A stretch of 64,000 bases of DNA from Nitrospira sp. CR1.1 (GCA_014055465.1 WIAF01000008.1:124001-188000); one strand, 5' to 3'. Positions 34,144 to 42,555 are shown, counted from the stretch's first letter. Translations and numbers: made by a program. Notes: a model not told the origin generated them from the sequence alone.

Positions 34144-34354
34144 CTCTAGCAGGATGCGGAAAAAGTCCACCAGCGGCGTTCTCGCCTCGTTCAGCGGCTC
34201 AACGTACGACAAGAATACGATTCCCGCTTCACTCGCTGCGGCCTTGCTGGATGGCCTTGTTGCGCATCCTGCCTACTATCCTGATACCAACACGCCACGT
34301 GAGCTGATCGCGGCGTAGCGTGCAAAAAATGAGTTTTTCCGCAGCCTGCTAGAG
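34144..34354. repeat. 211-bp inverted-repeat element (MITE/REP-like)
   Basis: The ends form an inverted repeat: CTCTAGCAGGATGCGGAAAA at 34144 matches the reverse complement of the last 24 bases (34331-34354) at 22 of 24 positions. A second inverted repeat is nested inside: 34149-34174 pairs with 34246-34272 at about 22 of 26 positions, which would give a long hairpin. There is no coding frame for a transposase. The left arm recurs at 26664-26708. It lies between convergent genes and its right end abuts the stop codon of the membrane protein at 34356. No target-site duplication is obvious. Confidence 0.78.
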
Positions 34355-34355
34355 G

Positions 34356-34976
34356 CTATGCTGCGCCTTCGTTTTCCATCGCCACGGCTCTGAGTTCCGT
34401 GTAGACGAGCATCAGCCGGGTATTTTCGATGCGATAGGCCACCGTGACCGTCAACAGGCCGAACGCGACGACGATCAACCCCACACCAGTCACGCCGACT
34501 CCCAGCAGCACACTTCCCAATGATTCGAGACCTCCTTGAAGGACGTAGCTGATCAGGAAGCCCAGCGTTCCGAACCCCACGAGACTGAACCAGAGAAACG
34601 TCAGGATCGAGGATGACCAGGGCGTGCGCTTCGTGCACACCATGCGGAGCCCTTCCGGATCCGATGCCAATTCAATGCAGCCCTTCAACGGCCAGGCCGT
34701 GCGGAAACGCATGGAGAACAGGCGATGAGTGGGCCGGATGATCATCCGATTCGCCTCTGGGAACACCCGCGCGACTCCATGAGGCAAACTCAAGAACCCA
34801 TTCGTGTCGAATGCGCGGAGCAGCTTCGGGAGGGTCAAGGCGACAAACCGATCCTGCACCTGCCCGATCCCGTAGCCGTAACGGCTGGCATCGGCCGAGA
34901 GGCGGGTAAAGTACATCCAATCGCCGACGATTAATCCGATAAACAAGACGATGGCAAAGGCGCCGGCGAGCATCAT
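34356..34976 (-). CDS. Hypothetical inner-membrane protein
   Basis: A 206-residue protein with one N-terminal membrane segment (about 3-22, AFAIVLFIGLIVGDWMYF), a soluble loop of about 80 residues and two further hydrophobic segments (about 120-145, ILTFLWFSLVGFGTLGFLI, and 155-180, VLLGVGVTGVGLIVVAFGLL), ending in a cytoplasmic helix. I do not recognise the family. The ATG at 34976 has GGGAAG upstream; the frame is open to 35120. Its stop codon lies two bases from the end of the inverted-repeat element, so element insertion may have defined the 3' end. Confidence 0.7.
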   Translation of the reverse strand: MMLAGAFAIVLFIGLIVGDWMYFTRLSADASRYGYGIGQVQDRFVALTLPKLLRAFDTNGFLSLPHGVARVFPEANRMIIRPTHRLFSMRFRTAWPLKGCIELASDPEGLRMVCTKRTPWSSSILTFLWFSLVGFGTLGFLISYVLQGGLESLGSVLLGVGVTGVGLIVVAFGLLTVTVAYRIENTRLMLVYTELRAVAMENEGAA

Positions 34977-35229
34977 AGCCGAAACTTCCCACAGGGCTTT
35001 ACGGAGAATCAAGCCCGAACAGCAGGTAACCGCGGGAAAAACCGGAGGAACCTGTTGACTCACCCTCGGTGCATTGGCTACATTATGCCCGTTCTTATCC
35101 GGCGGGTGAGGACGAGTCATCCGGATTGCGTTTCCGCCTTCATAGATTTTTCCACGCTACACTTCTTATCGCCGTCACTTCTGCACTGCAGGGTGTGCGG
35201 GGGGAGAAGCGTGGTTTTGCGGAGGGACG

Positions 35230-35913
35230 ATGGATATCGCCAAAGTCGAACGTGTGTACACGAATTATTCCGGCGTCTACGATCATATCTTCGGAAAAAT
35301 CTTTCATGAGTCGCGCGAAGCCTGCGTGCGCAACCTCCGAATCCGTCCGGAAGAAAACATCCTCGAAGTCGGCGTGGGAACGGGAATTGCCCTCGAATAT
35401 TATCCCAAAAACTGCAACATTACGGGCATCGATCTCTCCTCAGGCATGCTGGCCAAGGCCAGACAGCGCCAGTCCCACTATCATTTGGACCATGTCCGCC
35501 TGATGTTGATGGACGCTGGAAAAATGGACTTCCCCGACGACAGCTTCGACACAGTCATGGCGGCGTACGTCGTCACCGCGGTGCCGGACTATCGCAAAGT
35601 CGTCAATGAAATGATCCGTGTCTGCAAGCCGGGCGGGCGCATCATCATGCTGAATCACTTCAGCAACGGAAATAAGCTGATCGCCGCCGTGGAAAAGGTC
35701 ATTTCCCCACTGTGCAAGCACATCGGTTTTCGTACCGATCTCTCATTGAACACCGTGCTAGAAGGCACCGACCTCCACGTGGCCCGCAAAGAAAAAGTCA
35801 ACCCGATGAAGTTCTGGCACCTGGTGGAATGTGTCAACCGGAAGGGTGCGAAGAGCAATGGGAACGGGAGCTTGAATGGGAATGGAAATGGTCGGCACGG
35901 ACACGTGAGTTAA
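35230..35913 (+). CDS. Class I SAM-dependent methyltransferase (PmtA/UbiE-like)
   Basis: A 227-residue methyltransferase. An N-terminal YTNYSGVYDHIFGKIFH segment is followed by SAM motif I LEVGVGTGIALEYY (about 44-57), the acidic ITGIDLSSGML, motif II around MDFPDDSFDTVMAAYVVTAVPD, and motif III VCKPGGRIIMLNHF. The pattern resembles phosphatidylethanolamine N-methyltransferase PmtA and UbiE. Substrate not proven. The final 20 residues are a low-complexity Asn-Gly tail (SNGNGSLNGNGNGRHG) absent from the core fold. GGAGG 5-10 bases upstream supports the ATG at 35230. Confidence 0.9.
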   Translation: MDIAKVERVYTNYSGVYDHIFGKIFHESREACVRNLRIRPEENILEVGVGTGIALEYYPKNCNITGIDLSSGMLAKARQRQSHYHLDHVRLMLMDAGKMDFPDDSFDTVMAAYVVTAVPDYRKVVNEMIRVCKPGGRIIMLNHFSNGNKLIAAVEKVISPLCKHIGFRTDLSLNTVLEGTDLHVARKEKVNPMKFWHLVECVNRKGAKSNGNGSLNGNGNGRHGHVS

Positions 35914-35966
35914 CGCTCGCGGGTCGGCTGAGATTCGGAGCCGGCCTATGGCTCACCGCCTGAAAC

Positions 35967-36752
35967 CTACGTTCCTGACCACTCCTCAGTTGAAACCACG
36001 GTCTCTCCAGCCAGACAGGTACCGGCATAACGTTGCGTCACGACTTCGGTGACCAGCCTCAGCAATCGGCCGCTGATTCGGCCGGTGGCGAGTCTCGGCC
36101 GCAGTCTGATTCCAAACCCGGCCCCGTCGACCGGTTCATACGCCCGCACGCTCAGCGCTGCCGTTGAACCGGCACTCGCGTCGGCTGCGGCCACTAACTC
36201 TCCCTCCCAACACAGAGTCCGCGGAGTACCGGACCGCCGCGCCGTCGATTTCCATATGCAGGGCATCCCCGCCTGATCAAGTTCGTTCAGCAACCAGGCC
36301 ACCGTCGGAGGATCGCCGGATTCAGCTTGGAAGATCCACTGTGCGGCCCCTGTGGGTACCCCCATATCACAGTGCGGCACTGACACTTCCTCCAGTAGGG
36401 CCTCTTCACAGACCACGTACAAGTTCCCCTGCGGATCGAACCAGAAACGCAGTTGCCCCTCATGTAACTCAACCTGAATCGTGCCAAGAGCAGCACAGTC
36501 TCCGCCGTCCTGCTCAAAGATAGAAAGGTCGGACACCCCTTGCAGGGTAAGTTTGGCAATCCGGAGGATCCCTTGCAAGTGATAGCGTATCGCCACCGTC
36601 ACGACGCTCCCTGCCGACACATCCTGGCCCGACGCTTCGTCGAAGATCCATCGTTTGGCCAGGTGCACATCTGTCACCCGACCTCCACGAAACCCCCGCG
36701 TGTGCGTCAGCAACCAGCGAACGTCGTCCGCCGTCTTCACTGAATGTGTCAT
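35967..36752 (-). CDS. Hypothetical protein
   Basis: A 261-residue soluble protein that I do not recognise. It appears beta-rich in its middle part (VTVAIRYHLQGILRIAKLTLQGVSDLSIFEQDGG, then LRFWFDPQGNLYVVCEEALLEEV) with no signal peptide, membrane segment or known catalytic motif. The strand pattern hints at a binding rather than catalytic fold. It converges with the methyltransferase gene; a short hairpin (GAGCC/GGCTC, 35937-35954) lies between them and may serve both as a weak terminator. Confidence 0.75.
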   Translation of the reverse strand: MTHSVKTADDVRWLLTHTRGFRGGRVTDVHLAKRWIFDEASGQDVSAGSVVTVAIRYHLQGILRIAKLTLQGVSDLSIFEQDGGDCAALGTIQVELHEGQLRFWFDPQGNLYVVCEEALLEEVSVPHCDMGVPTGAAQWIFQAESGDPPTVAWLLNELDQAGMPCIWKSTARRSGTPRTLCWEGELVAAADASAGSTAALSVRAYEPVDGAGFGIRLRPRLATGRISGRLLRLVTEVVTQRYAGTCLAGETVVSTEEWSGT

Positions 36753-36876
36753 GGCAACGTGAGGCCCTCAGCAGGGTGCCGCCTATCGACACCCCACCTA
36801 GCTACTGTATCACAGCGACGGTGTGGAGAAATGCCCGAACTGCTGTCGTGAACGATGGCACAGGGGCGGGAGAACA

Positions 36877-37080
36877 CTAAAACAGGACTTGCTGCTGCCT
36901 GGCCTCTGCCAATTGACGCTCCAGTTCCTCCACACGTTCCTGGAGACGCTGATTATCGAGGCGAAGCAGATCGAGGCGATCCAGCAATTGCTCGCGTTGA
37001 ATATTCGTCCATTTCAGCGTGCGCCTCAAACCGGCCAGTTCGAGCTGTGCCTGCTGCCCGTCTTCAAACCCGGAACCCAT
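36877..37080 (-). CDS. Small coiled-coil protein
   Basis: A 67-residue protein whose central and C-terminal part is one long coiled coil with clear leucine heptads (REQLLDRLDLLRLDNQRL, QERVEELERQLAEARQ). GAGGCG upstream of the ATG at 37080 fits a ribosome-binding site. Short proteins of this type often act as adaptors or assembly factors; nothing more specific can be said. It lies 150 bases downstream of the wzt gene on the same strand. Confidence 0.55.
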   Translation of the reverse strand: MGSGFEDGQQAQLELAGLRRTLKWTNIQREQLLDRLDLLRLDNQRLQERVEELERQLAEARQQQVLF

Positions 37081-37230
37081 GCGTACGCCTCAGTCGATTG
37101 CCATCCGGAGTGACAGGGCAAATCGTAGCGCACTCTTGGTCAGTTGCGGAGTGATAAGTGATTTGTCGACGAAGGGGTGGCCGGGAGTGAGCGCGTATCG
37201 CGCGTCTGGAAAAGAAGCTTCTCGAGTGCC

Positions 37231-38529
37231 TTATTTTTTGCGAGCACGAAAGGGCACGGTGCTGCCGAGGAGGTCGTCGCTGGATTCCCAGCGATAGCGA
37301 ACCAGCACGCCATTCGCTTCCCACCCGGGCGGGCACAGGTTCCCCGTGCCGTAGTAATCGGCATCGAGTACTGGAAACGGCACGACATTCTTGATCCAGT
37401 CCTGGGCATGACCATTGGACTCGATATACGACTGCAAAAAGTACGCGCCGCCGGTTAAGGGCAGATCGGGCAGAATGAAATCCACGTACCCGGTTCCGCG
37501 CAGGGTCAAGGGCGTCGGATCCACGATATCCGTCGACAGGACGAACAAATCCTGTCCCTTTCGCCCATTGACGGAAATACTGACACGACAGTTGCGGAAT
37601 TCTTTCCCTTCCGCACAGCGGTAGTGCATCCGGATGATCACATCTCGCCCGGTTATGGCTGAAGCTACCGAATGCCGGTCCTTGTCCAACAGATCAATCT
37701 CCGTGAGCAGGATCTCTCCAAGACCGACCCGGTCTGGACGGGCGCCGATCACCATGGTCGCCTGACTACGAATCGCATCGGCATACTCTTCGACCACTGT
37801 CTGCGTTTTGCCGATTTTCGCGATCCGGCCCTTGTCTAGCAGAATAGCCCGTTCGCAGAGCCCTTCGATGATGCTCATATTGTGACTGACGATGAGAACC
37901 GTGCGCCCGGTTCGGCTCACTTCTTCCATTTTCCCCAGACACTTTTGCTGAAAACTCGCGTCGCCGACCGCCAACACTTCATCGACGATCAAAATTTCCG
38001 GTTCGAGGTGCGCGGCGACCGCAAACGCCAATCGTACATACATCCCGCTCGAGTACCGTTTTACCGGGGTATCAATGAAGTCTTCCACGCCCGAGAAGGC
38101 GACGATCTCATCGAACTTTCGCCGGACTTCATCCCGGCGCATGCCGAGCATCGCGGCGTTCAAGAAAATATTCTCCCGCCCGGTCAACTCTGAGTGAAAG
38201 CCCGTTCCCACTTCCAACAGGGAGCTGACACGCCCATAAATATCCACGATGCCTTTCGTGGGCTGCGTGATTCGGGACAGGATCTTGAGCAAGGTGCTCT
38301 TTCCGGCTCCGTTGTGTCCGATGATGCCCAGCACTTCTCCCTGCTTGACCTCGAACGAGACGTCCTTTACCGCCCAGAATGACGGATCGGGCTCAGACCG
38401 GCCGGAGCCCCATTGCGCAAGGGACTTGAGGCGATGCATGACCTGATCGCGGAGGGTATTGTGCTGAACGGCTGCTCCCAGTCGATAGTGTTTGGACAAC
38501 CCTTCTGCTCGAATTGCAACAGTACTCAT
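37231..38529 (-). CDS. Polysaccharide ABC exporter ATP-binding protein (Wzt type with C-terminal sugar-binding domain)
   Basis: A 432-residue protein. The first 250 residues are a TagH/Wzt-type ATPase: Walker A GHNGAGKST (about 75-83), signature YSSGMYVRLAFAVAA, Walker B ILIVDEVLAVGD and H-loop IVSHNM. Residues about 270-425 form a Wzt_C-like beta-sandwich (VIIRMHYRC, VSISVNGRKGQDLFVLSTDI, YVDFILPDLPLTGGAYFLQS), which in O9a-type systems recognises the capped non-reducing end of the polymer before export. It starts directly after the permease stop codon (gap 0), so the two form one transporter of O-antigen or another surface glycan. Confidence 0.93.
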   Translation of the reverse strand: MSTVAIRAEGLSKHYRLGAAVQHNTLRDQVMHRLKSLAQWGSGRSEPDPSFWAVKDVSFEVKQGEVLGIIGHNGAGKSTLLKILSRITQPTKGIVDIYGRVSSLLEVGTGFHSELTGRENIFLNAAMLGMRRDEVRRKFDEIVAFSGVEDFIDTPVKRYSSGMYVRLAFAVAAHLEPEILIVDEVLAVGDASFQQKCLGKMEEVSRTGRTVLIVSHNMSIIEGLCERAILLDKGRIAKIGKTQTVVEEYADAIRSQATMVIGARPDRVGLGEILLTEIDLLDKDRHSVASAITGRDVIIRMHYRCAEGKEFRNCRVSISVNGRKGQDLFVLSTDIVDPTPLTLRGTGYVDFILPDLPLTGGAYFLQSYIESNGHAQDWIKNVVPFPVLDADYYGTGNLCPPGWEANGVLVRYRWESSDDLLGSTVPFRARKK

Positions 38530-39387
38530 TTAAATCACGTCCGCGAATGTGCGTTCCATCGAACGGAAATAGATCAATCCGCCGATAAAGACAACCACGA
38601 CGATTCCCAAACTGGGAAGCACCATCGAGAAGTCCACCTGAAATCCGGGAATCAGCGCCCATCGAAATCCCTCCACGACACTCACCACCGGATTGAGTGC
38701 GTAAATAGCGCGCCAGGATTCCGGCACCTTGCTCACCGGATACAGGATGGGTGACACAAACATCCCCAGTTGAATGAACATGGGAAGAATATGGCCGACA
38801 TCCCGGTACCTGACGTATAGCGCCGAAACCCAGAGGCCGGCGGCCAGGGCGATCGTTGCGCCCAGACCGGCGAACAGCGGCAGGAGCAGAATTCTCCAGG
38901 TTGGCATAACTTCGAACCAGGCCATGAGGCCGAGAAACGCAACAAATGCCAACAACAAATCAACCAGCGGTGCAATCGTCGCTGAGAGAGGCAGGATGAG
39001 CCGGGGAAAATATACTTTGCTGATGAGTGGGGCTTCTCCGACTAAGCTGGTCCCGCCCCGGCTCAAGGCCTGAGAAATATAAAACCATGGCAGCAGACCG
39101 GCATAGAGAAAGACGGGATAGGGAAACCCATCCGAGGGGATCTTCCCCATCACACTGAACACAACCGTAAAAATCAGCATAGTGGCCACAGGCTGAAACA
39201 TGGCCCAAGCTACACCCAAAACCGTCTGCTTATATCTGACGGCCACATCACGCCAGACGAGTATCTGAATGAGTTCGCGATACTGCCAGAGGCTGGGCAA
39301 ATCCAATTCCAGCAGACCCTTGGCCGGCTGAATTCGCACATGGGGCAACACCAGTGGGTGTCGTTGCTCGATATTGACGACAGACAT
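38530..39387 (-). CDS. Polysaccharide ABC exporter permease (Wzm type)
   Basis: A 285-residue inner-membrane protein with six membrane segments of the ABC-2/Wzm family. The cytoplasmic N-terminal helix ends in VWRDVAVRYKQTVLGVAWAMFQP, the family lead, and FVSPILYPVSKVPESWRAIYALNPVVSVVEGFRW is the diagnostic later motif. With the adjacent Wzt-type ATPase it exports an undecaprenyl-linked polysaccharide. No glycosyltransferase, sugar-nucleotide or ligase genes flank it, so the exported glycan is made elsewhere. Confidence 0.93.
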   Translation of the reverse strand: MSVVNIEQRHPLVLPHVRIQPAKGLLELDLPSLWQYRELIQILVWRDVAVRYKQTVLGVAWAMFQPVATMLIFTVVFSVMGKIPSDGFPYPVFLYAGLLPWFYISQALSRGGTSLVGEAPLISKVYFPRLILPLSATIAPLVDLLLAFVAFLGLMAWFEVMPTWRILLLPLFAGLGATIALAAGLWVSALYVRYRDVGHILPMFIQLGMFVSPILYPVSKVPESWRAIYALNPVVSVVEGFRWALIPGFQVDFSMVLPSLGIVVVVFIGGLIYFRSMERTFADVI

Positions 39388-39766
39388 CTCGCTCTATTGA
39401 TTCCTATAGGCTCTGCACGTACACACCATCATCGAAAATGACCGGAGAATGCCTCCTCAGACAGGCGCCGGCCCTCCGCCCGACAACACAACTGATACTA
39501 ACTCGTACAGAATGCTCTGTGTTATGTCAAATGTATGACGCCCGGTCAAGCTTGCAGATCGAACCCAGCCCGTTTCAGTATTCAACATATTCCTGTCCTG
39601 GCTCTGTCACCGAAGGTCACTTTTTGCGCTGTGGATGATCGAAGAGACCCCTGTTGTCAGAAACGCGGAAGGCACTGGTTCGTTGACTCCCCAGCCTCAA
39701 CTGGACAATCGATGCAACGGAATAACGAAGGACTTACCAACCGCTTCAGCCGGCAAGGAGCCGCGG
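39388..39766. other. Intergenic region upstream of the Wzm gene
   Basis: A stretch of 379 bases without a supported gene. It holds the tentative promoter at 39502-39530. Short open frames on both strands lack ribosome-binding sites and recognisable motifs. No repeat, tRNA or strong terminator was seen. Confidence 0.5.
39502..39530 (-). promoter_or_regulatory. Candidate sigma-70-type promoter for the Wzm/Wzt genes
   Basis: On the minus strand a consensus -35 box TTGACA (39530-39525) is followed after 17 bases by TACGAG (39507-39502), a poor -10 match. It points towards the permease gene start at 39387, leaving a leader of about 110 bases. The spacing is right but only half of the -10 agrees, so this is tentative. 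Confidence 0.28.
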
Positions 39767-40312
39767 CTATGGCGCTGAGAGGGGAGGCGTTGGCGCGGGA
39801 CGCAGTTCTTCTTGTGAGAGATACCGAATCGCTAAACCAGACATGTGAAGCATCCAACCTTGTCCGCCGCCGGCCCCTTGGGTAAAACTCCACGCGTCCA
39901 TCCGGAACGGATTCCAATACCCGCTGCGGTAGGAATTACTCGATACTCCGCCCGGGACGCCGGTGCCCATAGTCGATTGAAACGTGGGGCCTCTGTCCGA
40001 CAATCGACGGACATCCGCATCTCCTAGCACAACAGCGTCTGCACCCAGTTCCTTCGCACGCTCCAGGATTCGGTCGCGCAAGGTCTCTTCACTGGCATAT
40101 TCACTCGTGGCGACAATACGGGCGATCTGCACGTGACCATGGTTCGGTTCGCGTTGTAACGTGCTCACGGCCTCTGTTCCTGGTCGGGGCTCAAATGCCT
40201 TGGTGGTCAAGGGATCAACTTGCACGGAGACACAAGCGCTCGACAAGGCCACACACAATACGACCGTGAGGTGGATCGCTTGTCTGGTCACAATGGAGCC
40301 TCGCATTTTCAT
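39767..40312 (-). CDS. Hypothetical lipoprotein
   Basis: A 181-residue lipoprotein with signal peptide and lipobox LSSACVS (Cys about 27). The mature part contains an alpha/beta stretch ARIVATSEYASEETLRDRILERAKELGADAVVLGDADV that resembles the small heavy-metal-binding-like/YbjQ-type or LPP20-like domains in which a signature GAD-A-V occurs, followed by a Gly/Ser-rich, probably disordered tail. Function unknown. The ATG at 40312 (MKMRGS) is used; an upstream codon at 40348 is in frame. Confidence 0.75.
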   Translation of the reverse strand: MKMRGSIVTRQAIHLTVVLCVALSSACVSVQVDPLTTKAFEPRPGTEAVSTLQREPNHGHVQIARIVATSEYASEETLRDRILERAKELGADAVVLGDADVRRLSDRGPTFQSTMGTGVPGGVSSNSYRSGYWNPFRMDAWSFTQGAGGGQGWMLHMSGLAIRYLSQEELRPAPTPPLSAP

Positions 40313-40456
40313 GGGTAATGAACGACAGCCGGTCCTTGTCGCCTTCACTCAGATCTATCTTGACGGCTCGGATTAACCAAATCAACCACAATCATCCCGC
40401 ACATGGGTGTCTCTTTTGATTCTCACATCCGACAGCGCAACCTGTCCGATTTCGCA

Positions 40457-40813
40457 CTACACTTTCCCTTCCACGAGGGCGCGAATCTCCTCCATCCGCC
40501 GTCGATTCACGCCAAGATCGCTATAGCCGGTCCTGGAGGCCGACCGGAATTGAATTAACTTGCTCCCCTCATCAAAGACAAATTCCACATCATCGACAAA
40601 TCGCAGCAGGAAGCTGGTGAATTCATAATGGAGATAGCGCTCCGTCTCCTCGACGAGTTTGGTGCGAGGCAAGAGACCCACGATGGTCTTTAGCGCTTCT
40701 TTTGCACCAGCCAGACTTTGGTGATACCGATAGGGCGCCATCTGGCGACTCTGATCCGTTGCCTGCGTCGAGACGCAATTAGGACTGGATGGGCAAGGCG
40801 CGAGTACTTTCAT
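40457..40813 (-). CDS. DUF1499 family protein
   Basis: A 118-residue protein with the DUF1499 signature: LAPCPSSPNCVSTQA at the N-terminus, a central helix LAGAKEALKTIVGLLPRTKLVEE, LHYEFTSFLLRFVDDVEFVFDEG and the end FRSASRTGYSDLGVNRRRMEEIRALVE. The family is widespread and uncharacterised. The ATG at 40813 matches the family start; the frame is open upstream to a GTG at 40921 but that extension looks unlike the family. Confidence 0.82.
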   Translation of the reverse strand: MKVLAPCPSSPNCVSTQATDQSRQMAPYRYHQSLAGAKEALKTIVGLLPRTKLVEETERYLHYEFTSFLLRFVDDVEFVFDEGSKLIQFRSASRTGYSDLGVNRRRMEEIRALVEGKV

Positions 40814-41284
40814 GGCGGGGCGATCGACAATCGTCAGTGAATAGGTCTCAAGGAATGCACCGCACGGTCCGGATGTACAGTGAACTCTAATAAGCCACGC
40901 GTCCTCTGTCAACCGCTCCACCGTTGTCGATCACGCATCAATGCCGGCCCGATGGCAGAGCGCGCGCCCCCTTGTTCATCCGTCGAACGGTCAGCCATGC
41001 GTGTCAACCTGGCACCGCATCCATGGCCTCACGACACTGTAGAATCGTACATTTGTCGAACCTTTCCGGAATGAAGCCGGCCTGTCGTGAGTGCGGGTCA
41101 CGTTCGCGGCCGCGCTTTTCCTGGCCTTATGAGCGAAGCCGCGCCTTCGGGCACTCACTCCGTTGATTGCGAGACTAGTCCTGGGGTACGCTAGCCCCTT
41201 CCGATTCCCAGTTGACGGCTACCAGCCGCCGCCTCTCATACACCGCTGAGCCCGCCGCTCAGGTCAACAAAGGAGTGCTCTCGC
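40814..41284. other. Divergent intergenic region before dapL
   Basis: A stretch of 471 bases between the DUF1499 gene and dapL. It contains an 8-base inverted repeat GTGAGTGC (41087-41094)/GCACTCAC (41151-41158) around a GC-rich core, which could fold in RNA. AAAGGAG at about 41268 is the dapL ribosome-binding site. I found no lysine riboswitch core and no supported gene. Confidence 0.5.
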
Positions 41285-42460
41285 ATGGCCGGTTTTCCGA
41301 TTGAAGTCGCAACCCGCATTAAGACGCTGCCTCCTTATCTCTTTGCCGCCATCGATAAGATGAAACAAGAGGCGCTCGCGCGCGGGGTCGATATCATCAA
41401 CCTTGGCATCGGGGATCCTGACCTCCCGACACCGGCGCCTATCATCGAGAGCCTGTATCAAGCGGCAAAGAATCCGAAACACCATCAATACCCTTCTTAC
41501 GAAGGCATGCTCTCGTTCCGCAAGGCCGTGGCTGACTGGTACAAGCGACGGTTCAATGTCACCCTTGATCCGGCCAATGAGGTCCTCACCCTGATCGGTT
41601 CCAAAGAAGGGATCGGGCACGTCCATCTCGCCTTTATCGATCCAGGCGACATTGTCCTGGTCCCCAGCCCCGGCTATCCGGTGTATCCGGTCGGGACAAG
41701 CTTCTGTGGCGGCGTCTCGCACATCATGCCGCTCACGAAAGCCAACGGTTTTCTGCCCGATCTCAACGCCATCCCGAAAGATGTCGCGAAGAAGGCCAAA
41801 CTGATGTGGCTGAACTCGCCGAACAATCCAACGTCCGTCATCATGAGCAAGGATTATTTCAAGCGCGTTGTAGAGTTTGCGCAGGAGAACCAGATCATTG
41901 TCTGCCATGATGCGGCCTATTCGGAAATCTTCTACGACGGCAAGCGGCCTTCCAGCTTCCTTGAGGTCGACGGCGCGAAAGAAGTGGGAGTCGAATTTCA
42001 TTCCCTCTCTAAGACGTACAACATGACCGGCTGGCGTATCGGATTCGCGGTCGGCAACAAAGATGTCCTGGCCGGGCTCGGCCGAGTGAAAAGTCAGCTG
42101 GATTCGGGCGTATTCGAAGCCGTGCAAGCGGCGGGCATCACGGCGCTGGGGCTGGATGACTCCGTGACGGACGGGTTGCGAAAAATCTATCAAGAACGGC
42201 GCGACACACTCGTACCGGGGCTAAAAACACTCGGGTTGGAAGTCGATCCGCCTCCCGCGGCCTTCTATATCTGGGTCACGGTTCCGAAGGGATATACGTC
42301 GGCCTCCTTCACCGCCCATCTGTTAGAAAAGGCCGGCATCGTCACGACACCGGGCAACGGCTTCGGCGCGCCTGGCGAAGGATATATCCGCATGACGGTC
42401 TGCACGACGAAAGAGCGGCTGGCGGAAGCAGTAGAACGGATTCGCAAGGCGGGATTCTAA
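41285..42460 (+). CDS. dapL: LL-diaminopimelate aminotransferase DapL
   Basis: A 391-residue PLP-dependent fold-type I aminotransferase. PLP Lys243 sits in SLSKTYNMTGWRIGF; other family features are INLGIGDPDLPTP, YPSYEGMLSFRKA, the GSKEGIGH phosphate loop, MWLNSPNNPT and HDAAYSEIFYDG. DapL converts tetrahydrodipicolinate directly to LL-diaminopimelate, bypassing the succinylase and acetylase branches. dapA, dapB and lysA in this window make the assignment convincing against the alternative of a general aspartate/alanine aminotransferase. AAAGGAG upstream supports the ATG at 41285. folK and panC follow on the same strand. Confidence 0.92.
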   Translation: MAGFPIEVATRIKTLPPYLFAAIDKMKQEALARGVDIINLGIGDPDLPTPAPIIESLYQAAKNPKHHQYPSYEGMLSFRKAVADWYKRRFNVTLDPANEVLTLIGSKEGIGHVHLAFIDPGDIVLVPSPGYPVYPVGTSFCGGVSHIMPLTKANGFLPDLNAIPKDVAKKAKLMWLNSPNNPTSVIMSKDYFKRVVEFAQENQIIVCHDAAYSEIFYDGKRPSSFLEVDGAKEVGVEFHSLSKTYNMTGWRIGFAVGNKDVLAGLGRVKSQLDSGVFEAVQAAGITALGLDDSVTDGLRKIYQERRDTLVPGLKTLGLEVDPPPAAFYIWVTVPKGYTSASFTAHLLEKAGIVTTPGNGFGAPGEGYIRMTVCTTKERLAEAVERIRKAGF

Positions 42461-42465
42461 TTTGC

Positions 42466-42530
42466 GTGTTGAATTGTGAATCGTGAGTTGTCCGAACGAT
42501 ATCGCTAACTCATAACTAAGAACTCAACAC
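42466..42530. repeat. Imperfect palindrome between dapL and folK
   Basis: Positions 42466-42489 (GTGTTGAATTGTGAATCGTG and four more bases) pair with 42507-42530 at about 17 of 24 positions around a 17-base loop. It is AT-rich compared with its surroundings. It may be a weak terminator, an mRNA-stabilising hairpin or a small repeat; there is no clear U-run directly after the stem, though a TTTTT follows at 42537. Confidence 0.5.
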
Positions 42531-42555
42531 TCAGAATTTTTCCCAGTTTCAGACT

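Noticed and set aside
39438-39917. Short open frames upstream of the Wzm gene
   Set aside because: They overlap one another on both strands, lack ribosome-binding sites and show no motifs.
40814-41284. Lysine riboswitch upstream of dapL
   Set aside because: The conserved core elements of the lysine riboswitch were not found; only a short inverted repeat is present.
41264-42193. 309-codon open frame antisense to dapL
   Set aside because: It is fully inside dapL, has no recognisable domain or ribosome-binding site, and long antisense frames are expected in GC-rich coding DNA.
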